This document shows positions 12,342-27,300 of a stretch of 64,000 nt of DNA, piece by piece (the stretch's first letter is position 1; each line of letters starts with the position of its first letter). The translations under genes and the position numbers were made by a program. The DNA comes from Sisyra terminalis (taxonomy: Eukaryota; Arthropoda; Insecta; Neuroptera; Sisyridae), in contig OY292275.1 of NCBI GenBank assembly GCA_958496175.1, positions 20,212,001 through 20,276,000 of the forward strand, read 5' to 3'. Below the pieces are notes generated by a model. That model did not search any database and had not been told where the DNA came from. It saw nothing but the letters and a program-made list of their open reading frames with translations.

Positions 12342-15300
12342 GTATTGTGCCCATAGGAAAATTCTCATTTAACTTTTATTTATTTTTTTCGTTTTTATTT
12401 AACGAAAAATCAGCTTAAGAGAATCAGAAAGATTTGTTTCAGAAAAAAAAATATCTCTACAAACGGAAAAGTCCTTTTTTCATCTCAGATTGTATTCCTT
12501 GGACAAATAAATACATATATGTTTACGTAGTTGTTAAAAACAAGTTCCTATACCTAAAAAATACTTATATTTTTAGATCGATTGAAAGTAATTTTCAAAT
12601 AGTCTTGCAAAAGTAAATTAATTGATCGATCACAAGATTAAACTATTGAGATAAAACTAGTCTTCTAGTAAAACTTCTTTACTATCTAAACTCCCAATAG
12701 GGTTCAATACCACTTGTAATAGCACAATATTTCTTTTTGGCTCAATATTTTTTCAGTATAAATGGCCATTAATAAAATCAAACTCAATCTTAGTTTGATT
12801 TGACAAGCCAAACCTTATTTCTCTGAGCTAAAACTATTCAAATAAAAATATTCAAAATTGGGTTTTGAATTACGAAGTGGATAATTTTCAATTTGTCACA
12901 ACTCCAGTTAATCAAGAATAACAAATATTAAGATTCTTCTGATACATGTGTCAAACACACCTTAAATTTTTTTGAAAAAATTGATATCGATCTTTTGAAA
13001 CCAATTAAATAAAAAAAAATAAGTTGGCATCGAGAGATTGGTCCATTTCGGTGTTCTTTTTTTTACTTTCAGAGCCTACCAATGATCAAGTTACGGAATA
13101 TTTACGCAGCCATCCTGATTTTCTTGAACGATTCATCATGGAAGAAGTCGAACCGGAACAGCTTGAACGTTGGATTATTCGACGTTCCCAACGAGCTAAA
13201 AAGAAACTTGAAGCAAATAACGCAAATGCACTGGCACATCCAAATCAATCCACAGTAACTAACAAAAATATCAGAAAAACCAGTTTATCCCGATGGAAAT
13301 TTTGTGTTCATGCCGATAAAAGGCAAATGCTACTGGATCTCACGCAATCACTTCAATTGCGACCTACAAAAGATCATGTTTTATGGGAACTGGCCAGTTG
13401 TATTTCTTCTGCCGTGGGAGCGGATGGCTTCCGTTTGTTCTTGGCGGAAAGAGGAAATCCAGAAACTTTGGCGTTATATTTGGGAGAAGAAATACGGGAA
13501 CAAAACGGTGAACCAAAATTACAGAAATTAGATTCCGGAATCACTGTGCCGGGTTACGTGGCTAGAACTCGAGAACCTGTTCGGTTGTCGAAGGCAATGA
13601 ATGATCCTAGATTTCCCAACGGAATTTTACATAGTGTAAGCTTCAATTGATTTTTATATCTGAACGAAATGAAAAAATAGGCTGTGACACAATTTTTTGC
13701 TAATTTTTAAAAAAAATAATCTCTTGAATTCGATAATAATCCTGATTTTTCTTCATCATCCACAGTTTACAGAGATAAAAAATTATCTTAGCGTTCATTT
13801 TTTTAAGGACCTGAGAAATTAAAGTATCATTTAAAACGGAGAAAATAAGTCTTTAAATTATATTATTAAAAAATCCTTAACCATTTTTAAGAAATGTAAA
13901 TAAACATAAATAATTCAGTTAATTGCAAAAAATAAAGCCAAATTATTGATTTTTAACTTAGTAATTGAATATTGTTACATTTTGAACTTATTTATATTGA
14001 TGGGTTCTTTGGATTTGTATTTTAGGATATACAATAATAACAATTTATTTAACTACACAAGTTTATTTAATTCACACTCAAATAACGGTTGTCTAGATCA
14101 ATTTATTTTCCACTGTTATGTATTTTTGAACTGTAATATTAAGTACTTGTCACTATTTAACTGTTGATTATCAATCACCGTATATACAAATTGACCATAT
14201 TCTGGAAACTTTTAGAAACGTCCAGATACTTCTCGCACATTTCATCACTCATAGAGTATGCTCGAACAATCTCATTCTATTTCCATTGTTTACATTTTTA
14301 TATGTTCAATGCCCACAACAGTATGTAAAATGCACGTCTATTTAAATTTCTTTAAACCTTTATTACAAACCAATCTTTTTTAAGCTTTCCAAACAAATAG
14401 TTGTAGCTTACTAAACCATGACTGAATGTTTTGTACTTGTAAGGAGATTATACACTGTATAATTACATTGTTGGGAGGTAAAGGGTTTGTACTCTACACT
14501 GATTCAAAACGTGATTTATCATCAAATACCAACATTATTAATGGGATTGAAGATACCAAGGAATTTAAAAAACATAGTTTAAATAATACTGTTTATAGAC
14601 TTGTCCAAACTGGCTTGAAGCTTTTTTATTGGTTAACAAGAATGAGACACCATTAATCCCGATTATATATTCAATGGATAATACGTAGGCGTGTAAAAAT
14701 ATCAATCATCAATCAAATCTTTGATAAAATCTATTTTGCACCGATCTTAAAGTCTCTACTGTACTGAGGGGTTTCAATGTTAGGCTTTATAAAATTCTAC
14801 TGCTTTATTGTTAATGGGATGGATAAGCATTATATTATATGAAATTGACATTAAAGCCCTACTTGTCACAAAAAAAGTTGCTAACAATTCTCTAATTTCG
14901 ATGGATAATATTCCATAGTCATTGCTCATCGAACTTCAATAAAAAAAAGCTTTTAAAAGCAGTGTATGAAACAATTAATACTTTATACTTGACTAGCTAA
15001 AGTTTGCAAAGTATGGTCTATATATAAACAGTGTACACTTCGTAATAGCTATTTGTTTTTCTACATCTCAAAATTGAATTGAACACTTGTATATTGCTTT
15101 TTTTAATTCGTCATTATTTTACAAAAGAAAAGCACAGGTTAAAATTAAATTTTGTATACGTAATTTGCATATATTCTGTGTTCGCGGAGGTCGTAGATCT
15201 ACTGCTCCACTTTCAATTCTGTTTACGCTATTTGCATCAATTGGTCTTATGTATGGGAAGTATTTTTTTTTTAAATTTTTTTGTTAAAAGTAACGTTTAA

Positions 15301-18300
15301 ATTAAAGCAGGGTTTCAAAAGCAATTAGATTAGACAATTTCTTCAAAATTTAACGTTTATTGAATACTTACCTTGGAAAAGATAATATTAAACATGAACA
15401 ATATTTTTTAGCTTTTTTTTTTTATGTCATATTAATAGGAGTTTAACGAAAAAATACTTAGTAAAAGCACACTTTCCTTTAAATCATTTTTGCCTTTTTC
15501 ATAAAATCCTCTCCTTTAAAATGTAGCTCTGGTTATCTTACAAAATCATAAAGAGTAATTAGAGATGCGACATTGCACATAAAAAACATCGATGCTAAAA
15601 CATCTATATTTTTAAAATTGAATCATCGATGTTAAAAACATAGATGTTTATGAACAATATATCGATTTTTTTCGATGATTTTTACCACCATTTAAATAAA
15701 ACATTTTTTAATAATAACATTCGATACCGTAAAATCGTAAACTCTGTTGATTCCTTTAAATGTTAAGCAATGGTTTTCTGGAAAAATGCTTTTAATAAGA
15801 ACCCTTATTCTCAGAAAAAGTTACCTATTTATTCGGATTCAGAGAATAACTTTACCTAAGAATTAGCAAAAAATATGTTAGGCCTAGAAAAAACCATACA
15901 GGATATTATTAACGTTGGCTAATGTGAAAAATTATGATAATTTTAGGAAGACGTAAATCACGTTTTATGTCAGGCTGTTGTTCAACCTGATGGCCAACTT
16001 GTCGCAGTCTTAGAGCTTTGGCGTCGAGATCTAAACCAACCGTTTTACGAAGAAGATGAAGAAATTGGATGTTCGTATTTGGTGTGGGGTGGTATTGCTT
16101 TACACTACGCTCATTTATATTTAAATATGGATAAACAAAGGAAACTTAACGATTTCCTGTTGGCTGTCGTTAAGTATGTTTTATCATTTAAAATTTACCA
16201 TGAACATTTTCTCCATTACCGTGAAATTTCAGATCAATATTTCAAGATATGGTCAGCATGGACACTTTGGTCGTGAAAATTATGAACTTTGCCCAGCGAT
16301 TAGTTGATGCTGATCGGGCTTCATTATTTTTGGTTGACTCCAAAAACCGTGAACTGTACGCAACAATTTTCGATGTTGGAGTCGAGCGTAGTCAATTGCG
16401 GACGCCATCAACCAATTCTGTTCCGAATTCAAGTGGAGATGAAGATACTAATGGACAAACGAAAAATAATCGACCGAAGGAAATTCGTTTTCCTTTAGGC
16501 ACCGGCATTGCTGGACAAGTGGCGCTCACCGGTGAAATTCTCAATATTGATGACGCGTATTCTGATCTTAGGTTTAATCGTAACATCGATCAGCTAACAG
16601 GATATAAAACAGACACGATTCTATGTATGCCGATTTTCATTAGAGGTCAAGTCATTGGGGTTGTACAAATGATCAATAAGCATGTAGGTACATTTACCAA
16701 AGAAGATGAAGAAGCTTTTGAAATGTTTGGTGTATATTGCGGTCTTGCTTTACATCATGCTAAGTTGTACGATAAAATTCGACGTTCAGAACAGAAATAT
16801 CGTGTTGCTCTGGAAGTTTTAAGCTATCATAACACGTGTTCTGAAGAAGAATTACGATTAGCTCTTGACCAAGGAATTCCTAAAGATATTGTCGGTGTTG
16901 ATGATTATTACTTTTCCCCGTTCGATTTGGACGACTACGAAAAAGCTCGATATGCAATTTTCATGTTCACAGATCTCTTCGGACTTCAACGTTTTGATGA
17001 GAGCAATTTAATTCGATTTATTTTAACAGTGAAGAAAAACTATCGCCGTGTTCCTTATCACAACTGGACTCACGGGTTTTCTGTCGCCCATTCCATGTAT
17101 TCGATAATAAAACATGCAAGACACTGTTTTCGTCCAAATGAGGTAATATATTTTAAATTATTTGTCTTTGCTTTAGAATATTTTACGTTTTGACAATTAA
17201 ATCTCAATTTACAAATATTAATTGGTTTGTAATGTTGAAGGGGAAAAGCGTTTTAATAAATAAGGGTTGCTTTCCCGATGGGAGCTTTTCGAAATTGAAA
17301 GCTTTTGGTGTGAGTGGATGTTTAAATAATGGCATTAAATCTAATTAATAAAACAATCGCTTGAACGTTCAAAATAGATTAAAAACAAAAAAAAATAATT
17401 GATTTTTAATTATTTTCCATTAAATTTAATTTGATAAAACGTTTTCGGAACTCTACCTTTAGTATTAGTATCCCTTTTTGAAGAAAATATAATTAAAAAA
17501 AAACACACACAACTTTACTTGACATTCATCACTCAAACATATCTTCATACCATACCTTTTACTTAATATACACATTCGTTATGTATTCAGGATAACATAA
17601 GTTTAAAATTAGTTTTCTACATTCTTTAAAGTTTCACAATTTCTATGAAATAATTAAAGTTTCAAGTTTTGGAAAATGAGTATGAGAAGTTAAAGAAGTT
17701 GAATATAAAATAGGGATTAACGTACTGAAATTCTTTTCAATCAGAAAGGTGGTTGGAAAAAGTTTTCTTATCATTTCAAGCTTTAGTTATATATAATGTA
17801 AATTTTAATGCCCAATTTATAATGTAAATTTGTGGTGATATAAAAAAAATGTGGAAATTAAGTTTTGGGTATAAAATTGTGAAAAAAAAAAAAAATTTAT
17901 AACAATATTTTTTTGAGTAAACTTTAAATTAAATTAAAATGATTTTTTTAATTCAAAATTTGCAATGGTAGAATCAAAAGAAATTGAATTCAAATGAAAC
18001 GACATGTTTGTACAATTTATCATTAATTCGATAAGATCTTATTCGGTGAGCAGCTTTTTATTGAGATAAAAAAAATTATCGGCTTAAAGAAACTGTTTGC
18101 GATAATATTATGGGGTTTAAAGCTCTTTTTTTAGTTTTATTAAAACTTCATAAAACCAATTCATTTTATGCTTTTTAGAACTCTTACGGTAGTAAAAAAT
18201 ATATCCATTCTTCACCTAAGCCATTCCTTTTATCTTTTAATAAATTGTTTTTCGTCTGGACACGTAAAGGATTTATACGAGATTGTATGTAAAAAATCGA

Positions 18301-21300
18301 TAAGATTTTCTCTAATCCTCAATTAGAATTTTTTCGTTATTTATACAACGCGGTGTTTTTTATAGTGTTTTTTATTCAATTTTTTATAGTTTTTTTTTTT
18401 AAATTATTGTTACGTGATGATGTTCGAAGTTTAAAAGGCTGAAAAACTGAATTTTATTATCCTGAGAAGCTTACAAGGGATTTAAATGCTGGCACCCTTT
18501 TAAGATCATATTAAGAGAACCCAGCATTACTCTGTGTTTATAGGATAATTTTTCAATTCGAATTTTAGTAAACTCAATTTTAATTTTGCCTTAGTTTCAA
18601 TTCGAATCGAAATTTAATGAGAAACTGTCCAGTTTAAATTTGAATTGTGTTTAGTTTTAGACTACGAGAATGCAATTTTTATGTAGTCATTTCGTCGAAA
18701 GACTTTTCCCGAAATTTTCTTTTATAACTTCCCGGTTTTTATATTTTTAGTTCGAGAAAGTTTTAAATTATTCATTTAACCATTATACATTTATCAGGTT
18801 CTAAGTATTATTGTTTTCAACAGTTCTTACTTTTTAATTTTCAAAAAATACCATCATCACACTTTATAATCAGAAAAAAAAATCAGAAATTGAAAAGATA
18901 AAAAATGTAATATATGACTTCTTTATATTTATAATTTGTGATTCGACAAATTATAACAAGGCTTCTAAAGATATTATTAGTAAGTTCATTTATAATTTTC
19001 TTTGAATAATTTTCCAACTCATGGGAGTGTTAATAAACAATTAAAATTAAAAGTTAGTGATCTAGAATAGGAAGTTTCCATGTGATACGTATTTATAGAA
19101 TAACACAATAATATGGAGCTTTTAGCTCCATTAAAATTATAATCATATTTAAGACTCGTGGGTTGAGTTTGAGGACATAACATGCTTTTAAAATTGCCGT
19201 TAGGGTTTGAAAGAAAGGTGATGGGGAGAGAACTGAAGTGATATTGAGTTTAATATACTCCTACACTAAACTCAATTACAGAAGGATCTCGAAAAATTAA
19301 TGAAAATATTACACATTCCATATCATTCTTAAAATTAAATTACAAAATAAATTCATAGATTAAGAAGAAAAATTCAATTTAAAATAACCATTACCATAAC
19401 TCAAAGATGAGGGTATTAACTCTCTGTTTATAATAAAAATATTTAAAATATTTAAAAAAAATAATGTTTCTCAGGTAAAGGTATTATAGCGCGTTTAAAA
19501 TACTTTATTAAAGTGCGTCAACATATTCGTTCCATTTGGATGCAAAAATATTTTCTCTATTTCGAATGTATGATCCTCCAACAAATACAAAAGCAGTAGA
19601 TCTCTCTGAATAGAATTTGGAAGCAAAGTTGTAATAGTAAGAAATTGTGCAAGGTTCTAGAGATGAGAAAAAAGCTTCCGCTTTGGTGTGGTTTATAAAC
19701 TAGAAAAGCGCGCATTCAATTATTCTCATTTGTTTTTGAAATCAGATCAGAGCTTTTGTTACGGTTAAATATTCAATGTTTCCTAGAATATTTCTCAAAA
19801 ATTATATATGCTTACAATGCAAACATATGTGGTTTCAATGAAATAATACTTTGGCATTAAAAAGCACATAAAGGCATCGATTTGCTGAAGACGCGATTTA
19901 GTGCTGAAATCATTTGATCTCAAAAAAAATTATACTATCTCTCTTCTCGTTATTAAATTAATAACTAGGAAATTTTCTATGTTTTGTTTACTAATGTGAG
20001 TTGGCAAACTTAAAATAGTTTACACTAGTGGTGTCAAATTTTTTTGTACCTGTTCCCCTATTTTTATAAACAAAAGTGCTGCACCCTTCTCAACTTTCGT
20101 GACGATCTAACTTTAAACACGCACTTGATATTGTAATTTATTTAAGGGGCTACAAAATAGTATACCATATTGTTTATAAATATACATCAAATGTTTGTCA
20201 TAAGTAAAATTAATTTTAATGAACGCTATAGGCACATTTCCCTTCTAATAGTCTCACGCAACCCTTAGCTAGGAAATTGGTGGTTGACGCATCTAAAATT
20301 AATTTCACAGATTTTTTTTTTGTGTTTTACTGTTGCCTTATAACTATTAAGATTCTTAGCGATTCGAGATTAAATCGAGGAATATTGAAAATTTTCTGGG
20401 TACAAGATTCGAACTCAATACCTACCAGATTTAGAGTGGCCATCTTAACCACTCGGTCATCACTAACTTTAGAATACCACTTAGAATATTGTTTTCCAAT
20501 AAATATTGTTTGGTAGTAACCTATTGTTCGTTGATTTAATACTCCCGATCATAAAAAATTAAGTGCATAATTTTTGTCTTCAAAAATATGAGGTTTATTC
20601 AAAAAAAATTTATCTCTTCTTGACCTCTCCTTCTTTTCCCTTCTTTGCTTCTTATAATTAACAGCACTTATAAGATGATTGACGTGATAATATCGGAACA
20701 TTATTGAACAAAATTTGGCCCATTTCTTTCATCGATTTGCCATCAGTGTACTAAGGAATCTACGGAATCTTATTTCTCAAAACATTTTTTCTTAATATAC
20801 ACTTAAAATTGATTAAAAGTTTTTTAAAAAAATCAATTATTTCTTTTGCAATATTTTAAAATGCCAAATATATGCAAAATATCGCTGAAAATTGCAGCTT
20901 TTGTAGATTTTTTTTTCATTTTAGTGTCACAGGAAATAAATGAGCAGTAAATTTTATGAAAACAAAGACACAATTAAAATTCCCATATTAGATTTTGATA
21001 ATTTTGACTTCTACTTTCTAATTTGCAATTCATTATTATAGTAACATTTCAGCTGCTACTGTACAGTTCAATTTTAAAAATACAATTTGCATTATCTAAA
21101 CATTCATTGACAACTCTAACAAAAATAAACATTTTACGATGATCTTGTAAATTCATTAAAGGTAGAGGAAAGAAAATTGTTTTCAACGTGTGTTTGCAAA
21201 AACTCTTGTAGCATAAAATGAGCGTGAATGCTAGCTTCGTATACAATGAGGGGGTTGAACAAGTCAACCAGCACTAACACGGGAATGTTTAAGTTCAGAA

Positions 21301-24300
21301 GTACAGAAATTGTTGGTGAAACATGAGAGAGTAAAGCCACAACTTATACAAAAGTACTTCATTAAAGCTCATGTAGAATTGGCGTAAATGAGAAAATTTT
21401 TCTCAAGTGTTCGTTCGTTGCTCATGTTTCTTTTTTTCGTCGTTGATTGTAGAGCAATGTTTCTATTTTCTTTATTTCTTCGTTCATTGTTTACGTCAGT
21501 ATTTCTTCTTTTTTTTAGAGCTTAGCGTTATTTATTGGTGCTCTTTGTCACGACCTGGATCATCGTGGAAAAAATAACAAGTTCATGTTGGACACTGAAT
21601 CTCCATTGGCAGCCATTTACAGCACGAGTACTATGGAACATCATCATTTCAATCAAACTGTCACAATACTGCAACAGGTGAGTTAGAGAAAAATAACAGT
21701 TTACTTGAGAAACTTCAGAAATCAACAAAGCAGAACTTATTTTCTCGCATTAGATCGTTGAAAACGTGTCTTTATTTCAAAGATTTAGTAGCAAGTTTCT
21801 CAAACAATAATAATTAGAAATCAGCATTAATTTTCACAATCGCTTTTATGATTAGTTTTTGTCTTAAATAATTTTCATTACTTACTTACATTATAATCTT
21901 ATTATGCTAATCATACTCTAAAATAAACATCTCAGTTGTTTATTCATGAAAATGCCGTGATTGAAGAGTAAAAATACGCCTACGAAGTATCCATTTCTTT
22001 TCTTAAATTTTAACTTTATTGGTATTTTGCTGTAATTTTTGGTTTTATATTTATAAACCCCGTTTATGATTATTTTTAAGAACTCAATCAAAAGCAATTG
22101 ATTTTACGAACTTTATAATTTTTGTTAGGTATAAGACCAGACAAAGATAAACGCCTATAGGTTTCGCGGTTGCGATTAAAGCTTTTTAATGGCACTTCAA
22201 AAATTAATGGATACTTTCCGAATAGGTACGAGAACATGATTAGGGTATTAACTATTTTTTCACAAAAAACTTTTAACTTATTTCTGCAAGTATACACGCA
22301 GAACTAAGTTTATTGTATGCGTTTTATGTTTTTTTATCGAATTCAACAGAAAAGTTTAATTATTGTTGGTGAGAAGTTTGTAGATCTTTTTAGATTTGAA
22401 TATTTCTTACTTCAAATCATAACGCAAATATTATTATATTATTCTTAGATATATTATTATTATAATTATTATAATAATTATATTATTATTATATATATAT
22501 TCTCGGCCCATCGAGTATCCCATGTTAATAAAGTAATAAATCCTCAAGACCTAAACTAATAGTATAAGAGCTAGTGACGTTGAAAAAAAAAATTTTAAGA
22601 AAACTGATTTTTGAATATAGCTACTCTATTGATCTTTCGGTCAGCGTAACAGCAATTTGGATATCAGAGCAAGTTGCATTTATTTTTGCGCATCTTATTT
22701 GTACAAGTAATAAAATAAATTTATAAAAATGATCATAAGAAAGTTTTTTTTATTGATACTTTTTAATAGATTTTACAAACATATATTTATATAGCTTTCA
22801 TTAATTATATATTTTATTTCAATACACCTATTATCTATTTCAATATTGAACATGTCTGTATGTACTTTCATCCAGATATTCTAATCATTCTTCTCTGTAC
22901 CTTAAATCATTTAAACACCTTTTTAAATCTATGGATAAATAAGAGTATAAGAAACAATGAAAGCTTTAACATTGATAAATATTTTATTTATTTCCGAGTC
23001 ACAATAAATTAATGGATAATAATATATGTCTTATGGCTCAATTTCTTTTGAAACGCGTCGTAATAAAGAAGAAATTGAGTCATAAGATATATATTACTAT
23101 CCATTAATTCATTGTGACTCGGAAATAAATAAAATACTTATCAATGTTAAAGCTTCCATTGTTTCCCATACTCTTATTTATCCATAGATTTAAAAAGGTG
23201 TTTAAATGATTTAAGGTACAGAGAAGTATGATTAGAATATCTGAATGAAAGTAGCATGTGACATGTTAAATATTGAAATAGGTAAGTAATAGGTATATTG
23301 AAATACAATGAAAAAAAAACCTTTTTTCATCATAAAATTTTATCTGGTATATTGTTAACAACAATGAAAACGTCTGGCATTCATAAATTTAGGTTTGAAA
23401 ATTCAAATATATCTCAACAACCAAAAAACTCTTTTTCTTGTGGTCAATTTAATATTTATTTTTTACTCTTTTTTTATTCATTCCACATATTTTGGAATTC
23501 CACATTCCACACATTCCACATTCGTTTGGCTTTACCAAATCTTCGACTAATTTTTTGGTCGAACCCATAGTAAAAGCTTCGATTGAATTCTTATAAGTAT
23601 CCAACAACTTTTTCGATTTCTAATTACCAAGTATGCATTTACTTATCATGGTGCTATTTACCTTATGTTATGGCGTCTCTGGAACCTAGAAGCGTTAAAA
23701 ACTGTATATAAACCAAATCCTGCTCTTGTATACTTATTTTTGTGTAATATATTAGCTTTTAAAAACTACAGATGCAAAATTTTACATCTAAATAAATTTA
23801 GCTGCCTCAAAACGACCGAAAACAATATCCCAATTTACCTAAATGACTTCGAGCAAGACTTCATCAGTTGAAACTACTGTTAGAAAATAATTTCCTACTT
23901 ATCCTAAAAGACAAACTCCAGCTATACACATCAATAGTTCACCTCATTTGGCAACATACATCAATATTTAGGGGGCTGAATGCCACACAAATATAATTCC
24001 CGTCAAAATTTTCCAAAACCGGTTTTGCAAATGATCTCGGCGCCCTATGATACGTCCGCAATTTAAATATCCACAAAGATACTACAATATCCACAGTAAA
24101 AGAGATATTTAAAAAATCTTACCTGAATCTATATTGAGCAATGGAAGAACATAGAAATCCAATCATGAAACCATCGAATTTCTTCCTCCATCAAAGCAGC
24201 ACAAAAGCTGGAAAAGGAACCTTCATGGTGACCTATATAAGGAATAAACTGCACATGGTAAGAAGTGGGAGTAACCTATATTGCAAATTCAGGGGCACTC

Positions 24301-27300
24301 TTGGCAATTATCGCCCCGAACCAAATGCCACGTCATTAATATATTGCTCCATGAAACAATCATAATGCAGATAAATAATGTATAATGCAATAAATTAAAT
24401 GCAGAAATTAAAACTGAAATGGAAAAGATCTAAATAATGAATTTACTTCTCAAATGAATAAAAATTAAAAAAAAAACAAGATTTATATTAATTCATACGG
24501 ATACAGAATCTAAATAATAGAAGTCCCCAACAGTTTTGAGCCTAAAAGCACATTTTTGGATGTCAGTCAAATGGCGAGTAATTTTTATTACTTTAAAATA
24601 AATTTATTATTACTAAATTGGTAATAAAACATAGCATTAAAAAACCTCTAATATTTTTGTCGTAGTTATCCAGCGGTGGGCATATGTAAAATAGTCAGCA
24701 GGTACCATGGTACCCGCGAGCATATAGTTGGGGACCACTGCTATAGACTATAGATGTGAATATAATAATTAGTTTACAAACAAGTATAAATTTAAGAACA
24801 TTCACATTTAAGTTTTAAAAATTGAAATTTGTTTTTTACATTTCGTTAAAATATTTGGAAACGATTTCAAACAGTTGATTTAAATTACCTTCATAATTTT
24901 TTAATTATTATTATCTACCAGTTTTGGAGCGGCCGTTTAGACCACTCGGCCACCAGTAGGCTTATATAAAAATTATTGTTCAATTTTTTTCTGAATTGAA
25001 AATTCAAAACATACAACAAATACATTACTTATTTAATATTATACTAATTCAAAAATTAGATAGAATTAATTTTCTAATGTAATTAGGTTATAAAATACCG
25101 AAGGAAAAATACAATTTTTAAACAAATTTATATAATTAACTACTATAATTGTATATTTAATTCAGTTTTTGGCTATCCGATAATTAATAATCTATTTTTA
25201 ACCAAATTTTTATTCAGTTGAAATCACAGTTGCAAGTGCTTCCTTTTCATTTCTCTTTGTAAGCTTTAAATAAATGAGTAACTCTAAAAAAATGATTTTT
25301 CCCAATTAATTGTTTACAAAGTATACATATGTTTATACAAAACACACGTACAAATTAACGTCATTAAAACTAAACCAGCGTAATATTTTTTGAACAAATA
25401 TTTTCTTAAAATATGACCCAACTGCGTGCAAAAGCAAACAATATGAAATTGTATTTATAAATAAATGTACATACACGTGTATTTAGTCCCTCCCCTTACT
25501 TCGTCTACTAGTCAATTTTCTATATTAAAATTTTCACAAATTATACGTCCAGAAATGAAACTCGTATCAACATTATAACAACCCATTCCTTGTTATTAGA
25601 TATTAATTCAAAGAACATGAAAATATGGCTTATTTTGCGTGTGATATAAAAGAACTCATTTTCGAAAAAAGGAAATATTAATCAATGGTTTTAAGTAACA
25701 TTGACGTAACATTGAGGTATCATTTTTCACAAGAGTAAAATATAAAAATATAAAATGTCATGTAGAAAATAGAGAAAATTAAAACTGACAATTTATTTCC
25801 AATTAATAGTAATTCAATTACAGTAATTGTGGCCTATTATCAAACAGACGTAATTAGTAAACTCATAAATATTAAAGTAACTTAAGTATGCCAAAATATT
25901 ACAATAAAATGTTTTTTGAGAGTTTTATAGAAAATTTAATGTTATCAATTTATTTGATTGAATGAATTAATTGTATTAGCATATGCAACAGTTGAACACG
26001 CAAGTATTGTTGTTTCTTTGTGTTTGCAATGAACATGGTGGCATCAATCGATTAATATTGTTCGTTATTTATATTTTAATTAACTTAACATAAGTGCTGT
26101 TTAAAGTATTGCCTAATATTATTTAATATTTTTTCTATTTGTTTTCAACTACTACTTTTATACAAATATTTATTGTATGTCCAGGAGAATAGGGGGATTC
26201 GCTAATTTTATATTTGTCTAAATTACATAAACGCACAAGCGGCACAAGTAAATATAAATTGAATTTACCAACAGAAGCAAATATTGACAAGGCCCGTTTG
26301 TAACAATTTTAATAACAGTAACATAAATTTATGTATATACCTATGAGTTTGTGCATAAATACATCCAGATTTTGTTTTATTCATCGCATCTTTGAACTTG
26401 AATTCGAAATATTTACATTAACAATGTTAAAAAAAAAGTTTTTCGACCGTATGGCGTATACTCGAGGCTATTTTTAAATGTGCTTTTCCTAAATTTTATT
26501 TCTGATTTGGAATTTTTAATGGGATGTTTTATATTTTTCCCATACAAAAAGAACGTAATTTGATTGGTTCTTCTCTTTATTTGCTCTTTATTGAATAAAA
26601 TTTGATTATTTTTTACACAAAATAAAATTTCCACTGGCCCTAAGGGTTGAGTACTGAATTTAATTGGTAACCATAAAATGAGGTTTGTAAAGGTTTACTT
26701 TTCACTCAATTTTCTTTTAATAGACAGGTTGTAAAAAAATATTGCTAAATTTATTGATATATATTAAATAAATCTAAATTAATTTCATATTTCAATTTTC
26801 AACACATACTATTGGCACTGATAGCACTTATTTATATTTTTCAATAATTTTTTAACTTAAACTTTCAAAAATACACAAAACTATATCTAAGTATTTTTTC
26901 TTTCTGCACGGTTGATTTAGATGTAAGTCCTATTATTTACGGTCGTAACTTTTAAATTATTTAAAGCGTAAAACACGGGCATTATATTGAAAAATTATAT
27001 CGAAAAAAATAAGTTCGGCCATGGGACTCCCGTCAAGAACTAAGTTCTGTACTACTTTTTCTTCAACAACAAATATTATGGGATACATATTTATAAATTT
27101 TATCTACTATTATTTGTTTCAATACATATTATGTCAAAGAAGAATTAAATCAAAAGATTTCCTTTGAATGGTAGGAAAATTTTTCATTTGTTGACAGTTA
27201 TCACAGGTCTACGATGGTAAAAATGTGTCACATATAATAACAGATATTTATAGTAATTTTTGCACTGATTATAAAAATAATAATGAAAAAATTTCTATGT

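Noticed and set aside
16392..16586. 64-codon frame antisense to GAF-B
   Set aside because: Antisense shadow of the GAF-B exon.
22438..22500. CRISPR-like or regulatory array
   Set aside because: Simple AT microsatellite in eukaryotic intron DNA, without spacers or conserved repeats.
23298..23570. 90-codon + strand frame after the palindrome
   Set aside because: Low-complexity, no recognisable motif, and it begins inside the repeat.
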